A stretch of DNA of 48,238 nt from positions 1 through 48,238 of the forward strand of contig WION01000400.1 of NCBI GenBank assembly GCA_015039365.1, in the 5' to 3' direction. Source of the DNA: Amanita rubescens (Eukaryota > Basidiomycota > Agaricomycetes > Agaricales > Amanitaceae). The translations under genes and the position numbers were made by a program. Positions 10,032 through 21,880 of this stretch are shown piece by piece. Position 1 is the first letter of the stretch. Every line of letters begins with the position of its first letter. The notes beneath the pieces are model-generated. The model was not told where the DNA came from and made no database searches. It was given only the letters and a program-made list of their open reading frames with translations.

Positions 10032-11399
10032 ATGGACACGATCTTCAAGCCATATGCCCGATGCACTATTTGCACTAACGCTCGCCTAATAGATGAATTT
10101 CGGATCCTTTCTCCATGCGGTGGGTAGTTTCTCAGACGTGATTGATGCTGGTTACTTAAACTCGAAGGACGTGTCGCAGCACACTCGATATGCGCTATTT
10201 GTATCAAGTCCTGGTTTTTAGCCCAGGGAAGCGAAACGTGCCCTATGTGCCGGATATTCGTTGGGTCAAACGTTGAAAATTTCGTAAAGATGGTTCATGT
10301 AGATTTCGTCCCCAACAAAGTTGTCCAAACTGAACTGGTTATGGAAGGCCTCAGTCGGATGGACAAAGATACCAAAATTGTGAGCGTTCTTAGAACTCCA
10401 GCAAAGTTGCAAAAGGTCGCGGATGAGCTGGAAGTAGACGAGGGCCTGGCAGTTGAGTACATTCAATTTCTAACGATTTGCATCTAACAACTACATTTAA
10501 AAGAAATCCATTCTTCAGGCCGTATCCGAATTCAAGGAACGAATTGCGCCATTATACGCAGAGAATAATGCACAGAGGGACCAACTGCAAGAGTTACAGG
10601 CAGCACTCGATGGATCGGCCGATCGGAGGGAGCAAATAAAGGAACTGACGGCAAAATTACGCAGGAAGGAAAAGCAGGGACTAGAAATGCGCCGAACTCA
10701 GCAGCAGGTGGAAACAGAGAGGGATCGTGCTGTTGAGATGGTTGAAAAAGCGGTAAAGGAGCTGAAATCAGTCCGTAGCGATAACACGTCACTCGGAGAG
10801 CGTGTTTCTGAGTTAGGGACGGAAATCGCAACACTGAAAGGTTATTTGCAGCAATACAAGATCGCGGTAGGTTTTGTCATGCCATCTATATTTATTAATA
10901 TTGTGCTGTTTATAGGAGCGCAAAAACAAGGCAAAAAGAAGAGAAATGCAGCGACGACTGGCAGAGATGGAGCAGAAGGCGGGTGGAAACGGCGAGGAAG
11001 CTGCTGGCGAGACTTCGCTTTCTGTACCTAAGATTGACGTGGATCTGGTAATTTCCTTCAGCCGCAAAGTCCTAATTAATGCTAACCTCGACGTAGGACA
11101 ATGACAGCAATAACCTGACGGGAATGCCTCAGACCAACTGCCGAGAGCGCGATAACACACGTCCTATTCCGTTGGCGCTCTCGGATCCCCGGTTTGATTT
11201 CGAGGGTATGCCCGGTCCCGGTTTCTCATCTAATCGAAATCCGGGTGAACACCGAAATGTTAAACGAATCAAGTTATCAAATCATAAAGTTAAAGAAATA
11301 ACCAACTTCCCCCTTTCTCTCGACAGATCCGGCCACCCGACAGTGCCGGTCCAGCTGGGACCAAAAAGGAAACTTCGCGTCTGCGATCCTTTGAAATAA
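10032..11399 (+). CDS. RING-finger coiled-coil protein, TRAIP-like
   Basis: Exons 10032-10119, 10180-10451, 10519-10866, 10916-11047 and 11097-11399 give 380 residues. The start MDTIFKPYARCTIC opens directly into a complete C3HC4 RING: CTIC, then SPCAHSIC, AIC and TCPMC provide all eight zinc ligands. FVGSNVENFVKMVHVDF follows, then a long coiled coil (about residues 125-280, rich in Glu, Lys, Arg and Gln) and a disordered tail. RING plus coiled coil in this order resembles TRAIP, an E3 ligase acting at stalled replisomes; the match is architectural only. The third intron donor (GTTGAG) is weak. An alternative intron at 11245-11336 would change the last ~50 residues. A second RING/coiled-coil gene lies at 13497. 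Confidence 0.78.
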
Positions 11400-11629
11400 G
11401 CGCTGACCGTATTCAACCTCTATGGGCGAAGGTGACATCTTGCGCTGTCAAGTCATTTCGGCATATGTGATCAAACCATTCTTGTGCATTCTTGACAGAT
11501 GCACGTATCGGTCACACAAACGATCCGTACACCGGGGAATTGATGTAAATAAGTATTTGGTGCATACCAATACATGCCATAGGTTTATAATGTAGGGCAT
11601 AGCATATAACGGTATTATGGGCGGGGCGT

Positions 11630-12334
11630 TTATTTCTGTGAAAGATCGCAGGTTACATACTATAGGCGCTTCCATGCATAAGCAGCGTACCAAGATAATG
11701 CCATCGAATCGTTGCTTGAACCATGCCATTGTGTCTTCCTTCTTTACGCGATGCGAGAACCCGACCCGTGCCTTCTTCTGCTTTCTCCGTGCCACCCGTG
11801 CACCGGGACGACCCATTACAACGTAGAAGTCCATACCGAAGATACCAATCGTCGGGTCGTACCGAGCGCCGAGATCAATATGCTCTTGAATACCGAAACC
11901 AAAGTTTCCGGTGTCCGAGAAGTTCTTACGTCTCAGCTCATATTCCTTCACCTTCAGCCCACGTTCGAGGATCTCCTCCGCTTTGGGACCCCGAATTGTG
12001 ACGTGCACGGCGATTTTTTCATTGCGACGGATGCCAAACTGACGTACGGTGTAGCGCGCTTTTGATGTAACGGGCGTTTGTCCAGTTAGCTGTTCCAACA
12101 CCTTGGACGCACGGGTCAAACGATCACCAGATTCACCGACAGAGATGTCTAACGAAAGGGTCGGGTCAGTGGATCCCATCACCCAAACAGCGCATGTACG
12201 ACAGACATACTGATGACGAGCTTGTCGACGCGGAGTTCCCTCATGGGATTTGTTGGGGCTGTCTTCTGTTCTGCCTATAGAACATGTATAATCAACTTTC
12301 GAACCTACATTGTTTAAACAGTAGTACTGACCAT
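11630..12334 (-). CDS. RPL11: 60S ribosomal protein L11 (uL5)
   Basis: Minus-strand exons 12334-12328 (7 bases), 12270-12211, 12148-11691 and 11635-11630 give 176 residues, the usual length for eukaryotic L11. The protein starts [20 protein letters not shown] and continues [49 protein letters not shown], then [16 protein letters not shown] and ends FDGIILK. It binds 5S rRNA with L5 and sits in the central protuberance of the large subunit. The tiny first exon with an intron just after the start, and a final exon coding only Lys-stop, are typical of fungal ribosomal protein genes but hide both ends from simple ORF calling. It faces the TRAIP-like gene tail to tail. Confidence 0.95.
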
Positions 12335-13496
12335 TTTGTTGCTGTTGGGTAGACTTGTCGCTCGCACCACTCAATGCGGCTGTTTGCACACGCCGATTGT
12401 GGCTTGAAACCTTATTCTGCCATGCTGTACATGCTTCGCAATTTGCCGAGAATTGTGACTTCAAACTTGCTACCTGTGACGGTCGGGTTTCTCGGTCACG
12501 CCCACGCCTGAGCGCTGGCAAAGAAGCGCAATGTCGTTCCTTGATGCAAAGCAAGGAACAGGGTTGCAGTGCACTCATCAGAGCTTGTGTTATTCCGATG
12601 ACAGTCAGTCGCTTCAAACTTGCCGATATACAATGACTAAGGGTTCCAGTCAACCGTAGTTTTCGTTTTCGATTTTACATAACATGAAAAAGCATGGGGG
12701 CCCGACGGTCAGCTCTTAATTTGTCTAATTGCATGATTCATAAGTCATTCGGACGCCACTATCACATCTAGATTCTACACAGTTCGGAACTTCATTCAAC
12801 CATCAGGCTTATAGCATTAATCATCAGTGGCAGACAGCAAGGCTGGGTCGAAACACGAATTAGCATTTGAATGGATCTTGGGTGTGCTGTTCAGGTCCTT
12901 GTGGGCTTGATATATATGATCAATCACCATCATCGGTACATCGCATCCTCCGATGCCTGAATTGACTAGACGATCTTACGTAAGTGTTTCCTATCATGGG
13001 CGTGGAATTAAAATTCACGGCTAGCGCCACTATGTTAAGTCCGCTACGCATTTGGACATGCATGTCATGTAATATTACTGTGCTGGTTTTCTGACGGAAC
13101 CCACTTCCATGGTTCTGCTGAATCTGATGCCTTACCAGTTAAGGAAGGCTCCAGTCGGTATTTCGCCACCTCCGACCTGTTTCCAGGTCCGATTTTGGCA
13201 TCAACTTTCCTGTTTTGGCCCCTTCGCGACCATGTTTTCTCGCCCTAGACAGGACCTGACCGGCTTAACCTACTCCGTAGGCGCTCATGTGCGCGATGCA
13301 GGGAACTTGGGGCCTGTGCTGAAGTGGTGCGGCAATCACAGAAAATTAAATTGTGGAAGGACGATGATGGGTGGCCGATACTTCATACACGTACGCAACT
13401 GTTGAGTTGTAATACAAGGTGTTGGTCTCGCCTCTTTATAAGTCAGGGGACATCTCCTGAGAAACACGCTTCCCCCAACCCAGTCTCCCAACCATC
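12335..13496. other. Intergenic, RPL11 to second RING gene
   Basis: About 1.1 kb with overlapping short frames only (for example 13109-13405) and no domain signal. It should contain the RPL11 promoter at its left end. A TATA-like CTTTATAAG at 13433-13441 lies ~60 bases before the start of the RING gene. Confidence 0.4.
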
Positions 13497-14429
13497 ATGG
13501 CCGCTTGCAACATCTGCACAAACGACTTGATTTCTCCCGTCTGTCTTCCTTGTGGTGAGTCTATTTATATTTCATCAGTCTCTGAATATTATCGCGAACG
13601 CCATCGATAGGACATGTTTTCTGCAATGACTGCATTTTTAGGGCTATTCGTGCTATTGCCCCTTTGACCACCATGCATCATTGCCCTTTATGCGAAACAT
13701 CTTATAGCACAGGTAAAATCAACGTCAGGTATCATGTTCTCTTTTTAAGGCCTATCATACAGCTACTTTGGATCCGGCCGCTGTGCCACCCCATCTCAAA
13801 GCCAATCTCCTTCCGAGCATTCGGAAAATACATTTTGGAGGGCCTTCTATGCCTGCTCAGCCATCTTCCAGTTCAGACACGGACCTGCAGACTGAAAATG
13901 CACGTCTCCGGGCAGAAAATGCCGCCCTGCAGAAGAATTGCTCCATGTGGCGAAAGCGTGCAGAGGCCCACTCGTCATCAACGCTAGGACTTCTACAGAT
14001 GATGCGCTTGACACGAGAACAGGCTATGCAGGCTGCTCGCCAACGTGACGAGCTTCGCAGGAAGTGCGAGGTGCTAAAAGGACGTTTATACGATGAAGAT
14101 GACGAAGATGACGACGATAATGAGAACGACGATAACTTGTGAGTCGTTTAGTTCCACGATGGATTACAATCTCATAGGCTGTCCATCGCAGACTTGGGGA
14201 AGGACCATTCCTCCCGTCCACTCTCTTAGGCCAAGTCGATATGCAGCGAAAGAGTGGCTCTCCACTCTCCATCATCAGCTTATCATCATCGCCGAATACC
14301 CTTGGCCTGTCGTCCTTGAAGCGGGTAAGAACGCCGTATGAATCTCCACGCAATTCGGATGCGGAGGACGACGAAAGACCACGCAAGCGCCGAGCATCCG
14401 CATCGCTGAGCCCCTTACCAGTCATTTAA
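13497..14429 (+). CDS. RING-finger protein with coiled coil and acidic/basic tail
   Basis: Exons 13497-13554, 13611-13712, 13763-14138 and 14192-14429 give 257 residues with three GT-AG introns of 50-56 nt. The RING opens at residue 4: CNIC, LPCGHVFC, NDC and HHCPLC provide all eight zinc ligands (C3HC4). A heptad-like helix follows (TENARLRAENAALQKN and on to RDELRRKCEVLKGRL), then an acidic run (DEDDEDDDDNENDD) and a basic Ser-rich tail ending RPRKRRASASLSPLPVI. It is a probable E3 ubiquitin ligase, perhaps nuclear because of the PRKRR patch. It shares layout with the gene at 10032 but little sequence outside the RING. The partner and substrate are unknown. Confidence 0.82.
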
Positions 14430-14598
14430 TTTTGCATTTCACTCGATTTCTTTCCCCCATTTTACCGAGTCATGACATTTTATTACATACCAGTGTAAAG
14501 TATGCGAGCTATTACAGTTGTTTTTATGTACGATACATGGAGTATGAAGGAAAGGCTACAAATACATCTTTGCATTTACGAGAAACGAGGCAACTTCT

Positions 14599-15237
14599 TC
14601 AGTGGATGGAAATCCTCTTTGGCGCCATTTCGGCGGTAGTCTTGGGGAAAGTAACCATCAGGACACCATTCTCCAAGTTGGCTTTGATGTCTGCTTCCTG
14701 TTAATGTTTCTCAACCTACGAACCATGATAATGCCCTGACCGGGAACGAGTCCTCACCGTAACCCCCGTAGGAAGCGTAATGCTCCTAAAGAATTTGCCC
14801 GACTGACGCTCCCGCATGGCCCAACCACCTTCTTCGTATTGCTGGGCCATCTTGCTCTCACCCGTGACCTCCAGACGGTTATTCTGCACGGTAATGTTGA
14901 CATTTTCTTTATTAAGCCCAGGGAGCTCAAACAACGCCGTCATGGTGTTGTTCTCCGGGTTCTCATGTAAATCCATCCTAAGCGACAAGTTTCAGACACC
15001 GGAAGCTGAAGGACCGGGATTAATAAGGGTTAATACTACTAACCTAGGCCTGAGCGTGCCTGAAGTTCCAAATTCGGTGCCGCGGCGACGCGCGACCGGT
15101 CGGTCCCAATCGAGAAGAGGCCTGCTAGTCGCAATGCGCCAGTCACCGGGTTCGTTGAACCACCGATCCATAGAGCGGTCGCCCCAACGGTCGGACAAGA
15201 CCGTATCAAAATCAGGATCCCAGAAAGAAAGGGACAT
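14599..15237 (-). CDS. Small heat-shock protein, divergent member
   Basis: Minus-strand exons 15237-15044, 14977-14758 and 14697-14599 give 170 residues. Intron positions and the 220- and 99-base lengths of exons 2 and 3 match the other sHSP genes here. The N-terminal arm is unlike its paralogues (MSLSFWDPDFDTVLSDRWGD, then DRWFNEPGDWRIA). The alpha-crystallin domain runs from MDLHENPENNTMTALFELPG through ENVNITVQNNRLEVTGESK to the closing motif ANLENGVLMVTFPK and APKRISIH. The Trp-rich arm suggests a different client range or partner set. A TATA-like TATTTAAG (minus strand, 15329-15336) lies ~90 bases upstream. It is an older branch than the 5248, 33884 and 34721 genes. Confidence 0.92.
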
Positions 15238-16140
15238 CAGTGAGTTTGATTCTTGTTATGTACGAGTTCAGATGTTGAAATACGCGTAGGTGGGCGCTGA
15301 GACTGCAGGGAGTGGGCCAAAGCTAGCGCCTTAAATAGCGTATCGGAGCCAAAGGCCGCTCCACTCATGAATGCATAAACGTTCTCGACTCCTCGAGTCT
15401 CGCATTTGTGTCATGTCTTGCATCATTGAATTGAAAACGGCTAGGCTATGGTCTCATAGTGATTGTAGGTTCTAGCGTGACGCCTCGCAGGCGTCGAGAA
15501 ACCAAATGGGCGTTCCTGCTAGTAGGGTTTAGTGGATGTGCAATCGCTATTATTACTATTAGTAAGATAATATTAGTTACATGATCTAATCTCCCAAGGC
15601 TGTCGTGTAGTAGCATGTGCTACACTGAAGGATGCTAGTGATGTCAACGGATAAGACACTTACTGAGTCCGAGACGGTCGATTGATGTTCTCATGCGGAC
15701 CCAGGAGGGCAGCCAGCTGGTGTCAAGTTGCCAAAACCTGATTTCCGATAGGCGACATCTGGCAATCGGCACGATTCGAGCGATCTTCGATAACCGCGAA
15801 ATTTCCTCTTTCGAAGTCGCTTGTATGCTGAACCAGAAATTATATTAGTGTGTTAGTACTGACTCGAATTCGCCGTTCCTGATAGTACCTCTTACGACAC
15901 CCACCGCCATGCTATGATAGATTGACGTAACGCGTAACACGTAACGTACAGCGTTCGTAAACAAGCGTAAACCCATACTAATAGGGACCGTCTTACAGTG
16001 ACCATAATCCAGCTCTCCGGATACTTAGAGAATATAACAGAGAGCTCTGTTTGACTGATTTACAGATAATACAACTTATCCAGTATGCACAGTGATGACC
16101 CCTCAGATTATGATATGCGCTTACTGAGTTATCGTGCTAG
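15238..16140. other. Intergenic, sHSP to unrecognised gene
   Basis: The left ~150 bases hold the sHSP promoter. The rest is unremarkable, with no open frame of note and no repeat that I can match inside the window. Confidence 0.4.
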
Positions 16141-16709
16141 ATGACGAACACCCTGCCTCCGCCCCCGGAATGGCTTCAAGATGGCCTTCGTTTCGAAGGT
16201 GAAAACCTAGCTCCTGGACGCGAAGACACCCTATACGGATACATCAACACCTTGCTCCCGTTGTTTTTCCCCATTGCGCAACGGTTCATGATCATACCAC
16301 CGAATGGACGTGCACAATATGACATTCCGCCGATAAGTCAGAAACCAGACCAGCTATTACTTGCATCTTACAGGCCTGGGCTAAGGCTTCACGAGTCGAG
16401 GGACGAGAAGTCCAGACTCCCGAGTTCTTTGTCGTCAAACCCGATGAAGGTCGCCTTATAATGGCCTTGAAAATCAAAGATGTAGACATGGATCAGTGCG
16501 TGGCCGAGGAACAGTTCAAGACGTACTTGGGGATTATGAATGAAGCTACAATCCTTCAGCCCACAGACCGCCGTATTTGTGGAATGCTAATATCTGGCCC
16601 CAATGTCAAAGTTGTTGACGCAACGGTTCCTCTACAGTTTTCTCCCTTCTACGATATTAACGATCCATCAGTTTATCAATTCCTTCGTAACGTTGCCGAA
16701 GCAAATTAG
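16141..16709 (+). CDS. Unrecognised protein, member of a small local family
   Basis: The first part (MTNTLPPPPEWLQDGLRFEG on to DIPPISQKPDQ) ends near 16353. A second frame from 16374 to 16709 (AWAKASRVEGREVQTPEFFV, KIKDVDMDQCVAEEQF, TDRRICGMLISGP, SVYQFLRNVAEAN) carries the rest. The same two frames appear in a broken copy at 23556-23890, so both parts belong together. The 20 bases between them (16354-16373) end in TTACAG but start CT, where the broken copy has GT. Either a very short intron has lost its donor or a frameshift exists, so this copy may also be damaged. No known domain is recognised. Confidence 0.5.
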
Positions 16710-17341
16710 GCCTTGTTGCAGATTTGTGTCATTACCTCATTCCTTTAAGTTGCATCGCACATTTTTCTCCAAGACTCTGACTCGCCCCGGCCTGTAATAT
16801 ACTAATTTGTTTGCGCAATCGTGATGAACTTCGGTGCCTCGTGACGCGTAGACAGCAGGAGAATTATTATAACCCATCTTTTTCCAAAGCAAAGAACCAC
16901 GGTTATTGTTGAACAATCTATTTCCTGACGTTCGTACACCTTCGAAAATCTACCTACAACACGACATCCTCTAAATATCTTCCACACCCACCAAGAACTA
17001 TAACTTTACTGATTGCGTTACTCCGTACTTACGTCATAGTAAACCCAGTCCGAACACGCGTAGATCAGCACAATAAGCTACCTGACACTGCTGATATCCT
17101 CTTTCTATTCGTTAAGATAACTAAATCAAAAGACGCACTACGCGCACAGGTTTGTGGCATTCCTACTATCCAAGTCAAATATTTAATGCTTCGACGAATC
17201 AATATATCATATATCACCGTTGGGCATTCCACGCGAACAATAGAAATTTCGAGAACGTCGCAGCAACGAATCAGATGAATTCCATCGTATCGATTTACGA
17301 TCTAGTGAATCTAAACTAAAAGCCGATATCCAGTGTCATGT
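16710..17341. other. Intergenic between unrecognised gene and right kinase
   Basis: AT-rich spacer containing the 3' flanks of two convergent genes. No supported gene or repeat. Confidence 0.4.
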
Positions 17342-19949
17342 CTACAGGTCACGGCGAGGCTTTCGTCCAATAGCAGACATAAACGATTCGAAAGTGATTT
17401 GCTTTTCTAGGCGTTTCAGCCTGGCTTCACTCCAAGCAGCAGCGTCCCGCATTTCCAGTTCGAATTCCAACTCAAGGTCGTTGGTGTTATAAGCTTTAAA
17501 AAACAACCGTCGCAGCGGCTTAATCCACGTCAGAAAAAGGTCGTTGAAATCCTCCAAGACACAGGGCGAAATCCCTTCTGGATAGTCAAGAAACTCCGAC
17601 TTGGCTCTAGCAGCCCTGGCGAGGTCTGAGTTATTCCAATCTTCGAATTTGGGCTGGGTAGGTAAGCATTGCTTCTTCTGAAGGTCGAAGTGAACAGCTG
17701 CCCATATGAGGATATAGAAAAACGATTCGAGGTCGTGACAATATCTGTGAGGTGTATTTCCTCGTAATAAGCTGATTGACATGAAGGGTATCGTGCCGGT
17801 GCGGTGTTGCGCATTGGAAGGGATAACCGCGTTCAGTTCATCAATGAGCGAGGCGAGGTCCCAATCTAACAGAACCCCGATGTGGCCAGTACGTTTCTTG
17901 TCACACATGAGATTGTTGATGCTAAGATCACGATGAAGCACACGCCCTCGCCGATATGCAGTATAGTGACCTGAAGTGTCTCTTGATCAATAAAGTAATG
18001 TAGGAAATTCGTGCACAAAGAACGTACATTCGACACAATCAACGAACACGTTTTGAAATTCCTCGACACTGTCAACCATCCATAAAGCCTTGTACCGAGA
18101 CATCACAAGCGCGTGGAAGCATCGCTCCAAATCTTGGATAACTTTGATACCTAGGGAGTGACTCGGCAGACGGACTTGTTCCGCAGTCATGTCGGCGGAA
18201 CACAGCACATTCGGTAAGTGTTGAGCCATATCAGGGATGGCTTCGCGAAGCTGATGTATCACGTCCGCTTCTCTCTTTCTCCGGTTGTCCGGCCATATCA
18301 GCTTGAGAACAAGGTCCGCGTTTTCGTCGTCCTCGTTTCCGCCGATCTCTTCTACAGGAAAAACATTCGTCCCGCGTCCAAGTAAGCCTCTATTTGCGAA
18401 GAGCCTGTCGCCTGTTATGCTGAAACTTTTGATCGTTTGATCGCCCAATACAAGGGTGACTTGATCGCCTTTGGACTGTTTTGCGCTTATTGCCGTTTCG
18501 AACAGCTGGTTAATATCTGATGGGCACGATTCGGATGCAGGAATGATGAACGGGTCAAACCCGGCCTGGCGCGGGGTGCATTCACAAAGCGCATATAACA
18601 CCATTGCCAACAAGTGTGGTTCATCCTCAAAGTTGAAGGGTATGGTGTGAGCCACGGTAGCACGATCGTAATACCACAAAGAAATGTTGAAGCGATCGAC
18701 AAAAACACCGGTGACATAATGACGACTAGCAGCGGCCATGCATTCTAAGGCATAGCGAGCCAACTGCATGTGGTCTCGGTTAAGGGAAGATTTCTTGTTT
18801 TGACGCTTGCGTGGGAGGGAGACAAGGGTGTCGTCAGCTTTCCGCTTCATAGAGCTGGATAATTGTGGCTCGATTGGCTCAGGTTTAGATTTACGATTGA
18901 GGTTGACTCTGGCGGACGACGTAGAAGAAGCCCTGGAACGAGGAGGCTTCGAAGAACTCCTCTTCTTCGATGTCGTGGATTTTTCGCCAACTCGTGCCTT
19001 GGCTTGACGCGATGAAGGTGTTTCTGATCGAGACCGGAATTCAACATGGATGCCACCCTCAACGGCGTTGCTCAGCTCGGCTCTCGCTGCCTGACTGCCC
19101 GGTGGCATCGACGAGGATGCGCACGATAGGCTAGCGGTAACTCCAGACCTTCCTGGCTGATCGCGACTGGTGGCACCACCGCGAGTGTCGCGTAGTACAC
19201 TTTCATCGAAAAGCAGGCGTCGAGAGTGGCTAACGGGCGCGCTTTCCGCGTGAAAGAGGCTCGTTCTGGAAGACGCCTGAATTGGCCCTTCGGGAAGGAC
19301 CCGTCCATGAGATTTTCGTGCGCTTTTATCGCGAGTCTTGAATTCGAACGGTGCAATCACATTGCTCCATGTGATCTCCGTGGGTTCAAAAGAGACGACG
19401 ATGTCCGGCTTGCGCAAATTGTGTCCATTGTTTATGGGCCATCCACCACGGGACGTTTGGAAGCGATCAAACGAGTCCAGCACGGGAAGTCCAATCTTTT
19501 CAAGCTCTTCAATAAGATGCTTTGAGATATCCAAGAAGGGCCGATAAGCCTTTGGCTCATGGTCGAAAGCCGCCTTATATGCCTGAACGAGATCTGTTGG
19601 CAAAGACGATTTCAGAGTTTCCGCCGCCTTGAGAATCTTGTCCAGAGCTTGTTCACTCAAACCCCAGACGTGACTGAGGAAGGCATAAATGTTCAACTTC
19701 TCGTCGGCGATTCTTTCCGATACATCCCTTTGGAGCTCGGCTCTCATGTCATCGATGGTATACCCGGCATCAGATACGCCGCGTCTGTGAGGTGTCGAAT
19801 TCATGGAACAACTACCTAATCTCATTCCGTAAGTATGAGCGGGAATCGGGGAATCTAAGCGACTCACTGCAATAGTCACTATAATAGTCGCTGTTATATG
19901 AACAGGAGGAGCAGGAGTGAAAATCGGATCCTGAAGTCTCGGAGGACAT
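17342..19949 (-). CDS. FunK1-type protein kinase, right copy, open reading frame intact
   Basis: Minus-strand exons 19949-19868, 19815-18028 and 17970-17342 give 832 residues. Introns are 52 and 57 nt. The N-terminus has MSSETSGSDF and the RRGVSDAGYTIDDMRAELQ block; a Ser/Arg/Lys-rich linker (about 250-400) is followed by NRDHMQLARYALECMAAASR. The kinase core has LLGRGTNVF, VLKLIWPDNRRKREADVI, the catalytic loop HRDLSINN and DWDLA in place of DFG, then GTIPFMS and HRYCHDLESFFYILIW. FunK1 kinases are a large, poorly understood group expanded in multicellular basidiomycetes. Compared with the left copy this one has five more codons (SETPSS region) and no premature stop, so it is the likely functional copy. 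Confidence 0.88.
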
Positions 19950-20295
19950 TGTTTCAAAGTTGCGGGGGTTTACTTATACTATTTATCAAGTGGTTTACTG
20001 TGGCTTCGCAAGGACAAAGGGCGAGGTCGCGCACTTTCCTAAAGGGGCAAAAATAACAGGAAAAGTCAGATTGGGAGGCGGCAGGATTTGAAGGATTTGA
20101 AGGAAGCAAAGATGATGGTGGCACAGCGGAGTTGTAGAGCGTGCAGTGGATTTATAATAAAGGGACGTGGCAGGCAAGATGTGTAATTGAGGCGCGGCCG
20201 TTTGCAAAGCGACTGATCAACCACGTGGTCTGAATGGCCCATTGAAACCGAGCAGAGCGTGAACAACTTACGGTAAAGCAAATCTGACAATTTGT

Positions 20296-20611
20296 TCATG
20301 TATTTTGAGTTTCTTGTTCCAGGGCCGTAGAATGGCGCATGGTCAAAACCGAGATGTGGCCGTGCTTCTCGCTGAATGCTATTCTCATTTGAACTTGATA
20401 TCCTACAAGAATAATAAAGAAGCCAAAGCCATTAGTCCTTTGCGCGCTGCCGCCGACTTGAGGGAGGGCAAGATCTACGCCAACCGGCCAGTTCTTAAAG
20501 TTACCGTGACGTATATGCGTCGTGACTCGTCCCAAGAACATTGACCGAATGCTTACCTGTTCACGTAGCATCTTTGGTGAATATCCTAACTGCATAGCTC
20601 CAAGACCATCA
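20296..20611 (-). pseudogene. Nitronate monooxygenase relic (right arm)
   Basis: Minus strand reads LGAMQLGYSPKMLREQV, an intron-like gap, then GVDLALPQVGGSAQRTN, both family motifs of nitronate monooxygenase. This arm keeps the second motif better than the left arm does. The N-terminus and all later parts of the enzyme are missing, so it is a fragment carried with the kinase. Confidence 0.7.
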
Positions 20612-20729
20612 GTGCGTCACACTCGTCAAGCTTCAAGCTTCAAGCCTCGGTTATAACATTGGCCACTGCCAAACCTTCGCAAACAAGAATGTGATTGTGA
20701 ACAATGGCGTAAAGTATAGCCACCGGGAT

Positions 20730-21170
20730 TGACTAAGCGGCCTCCGTCATCTGCACCACCAAACCAATTTCTACAATATTGCCTCGAGAAAGATGGTCTG
20801 TTTATCTCATACGTTTATCATTATATTATTGGACTCGGTTCTAGAGTGAAGGTTATGTCAAAGGCTATGCGATCGATTTGGAGAAGATCAAAATCTTCCT
20901 CAATATCACGGATGACGCGGACCCTCGAATCGACTACGCCGTGGTTCAAATCCTGGACTTTGTTGACAAAAGTAAACATTGGACGTGCAGGGCTCGGCCA
21001 ATTGGACCGCCTGCCAAATCTCAGTCATTGTCATCTCTTTTGGTCATGGCTCCTTCGACGATGACTTGGAGGAGTTGAAAAAACGAGAGTTTACGCCTCC
21101 GACGTATCTGGAAGAGTTAGCGGTGTCTCTTCTGTCCGATCCGGATGTTTTTGAGTTTATGGGCTGGTGA
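20730..21170 (+). pseudogene. Fragment of an unrecognised gene
   Basis: An exon reaching 20793 (NFYNIASRKM) joins across a GT-AG intron to SEGYVKGYAIDLEKIKIFLN and ITDDADPRIDYA. A second possible intron (20942-20991, 50 nt) leads to WTACQISVIVISFGHGSFDD, then FTPPTYLEELAVSLLSDPDVFEFMGW and a stop at 21168-21170. No start codon is found, because a stop lies just upstream in frame. The coding signal is clear but I do not recognise the family. Probably 5'-truncated. Confidence 0.45.
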
Positions 21171-21585
21171 TAAAGCCGCCATAATGGAGCCATGCGACGA
21201 CGGGTTGGGCGTGGACAAGCGAAAAATGAGCCTGAGGGTAGCTACGGTTTAACATTCGGCGCCTGGTGCGTCGAATGGTGCCAGTAAGATGACATAATAC
21301 AATCCTACTATCAGAAGAATGTCGTTAATCAATAATCGCCACATTCCTCATTACCTCGTTAGGACGAGCAATCGTTCCAACAGTCTCTTAATAAACATAC
21401 TTTTTTCTTCCATGGGTCTTGAACGAAGTCTGTACAATGAGGCCAAGGTACGGTTTTTCTCTGTAGATAGGACAGGGGGATTGATGATCTGCACAACAGA
21501 TCCGCACATGGACACCCAGAACACGCAGCTAGGAGTTATGTCTAGCCGCCATTGAAATTCGTGAACAATGGGGTAATGTAGCTGG
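21171..21585. other. Spacer with a short relic frame
   Basis: A frame ending at 21555 includes SSMGLERSLYNEAKVRFFSV, resembling SSALKDSLNKEARILRYS at 24190-24245. Both lie downstream of gene fragments and may be relics of one exon. Nothing else is supported. Confidence 0.3.
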
Positions 21586-21880
21586 CATCAACAAAAGGTC
21601 GGGAAGATTAGAAGTAATTCTAATCCCCATTTTTTGGTTCTAATCCGAAACACGATTAAAGGAATTGGATATTTGATTGCAAGCTACTTTTCTCCGGCTA
21701 GGTGTAGTTGAGATTACAATTAGAAACCCAATTATAATCATCTTCATGTACTTTATAATCGTTTACAAGATTGTTCTGAAATTCACCAAAATAATTTGAT
21801 TCTAATCTAAGCACGCGATTACAATGAGTCCCACAATGAGTACCAATCGATTCTAATTAGTCCGTTCCCCCGCGCCACTA

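Larger units (their letters stand above)
17342..20611. repeat. Right arm of the ~3.3 kb inverted repeat
   Basis: Inverted counterpart of 6411-9697. On its outer side the homology stops at ~20611, inside the NMO relic. The relic in this arm therefore lacks the first ~140 bases that the left arm's flank still has. Confidence 0.92.

Noticed and set aside
12355..12653. Long N-terminal extension of RPL11 in the continuous minus-strand frame
   Set aside because: The frame runs through introns. Splicing at GTACTA and GTATGT gives the correct conserved L11 N-terminus, so the extension is not coding.
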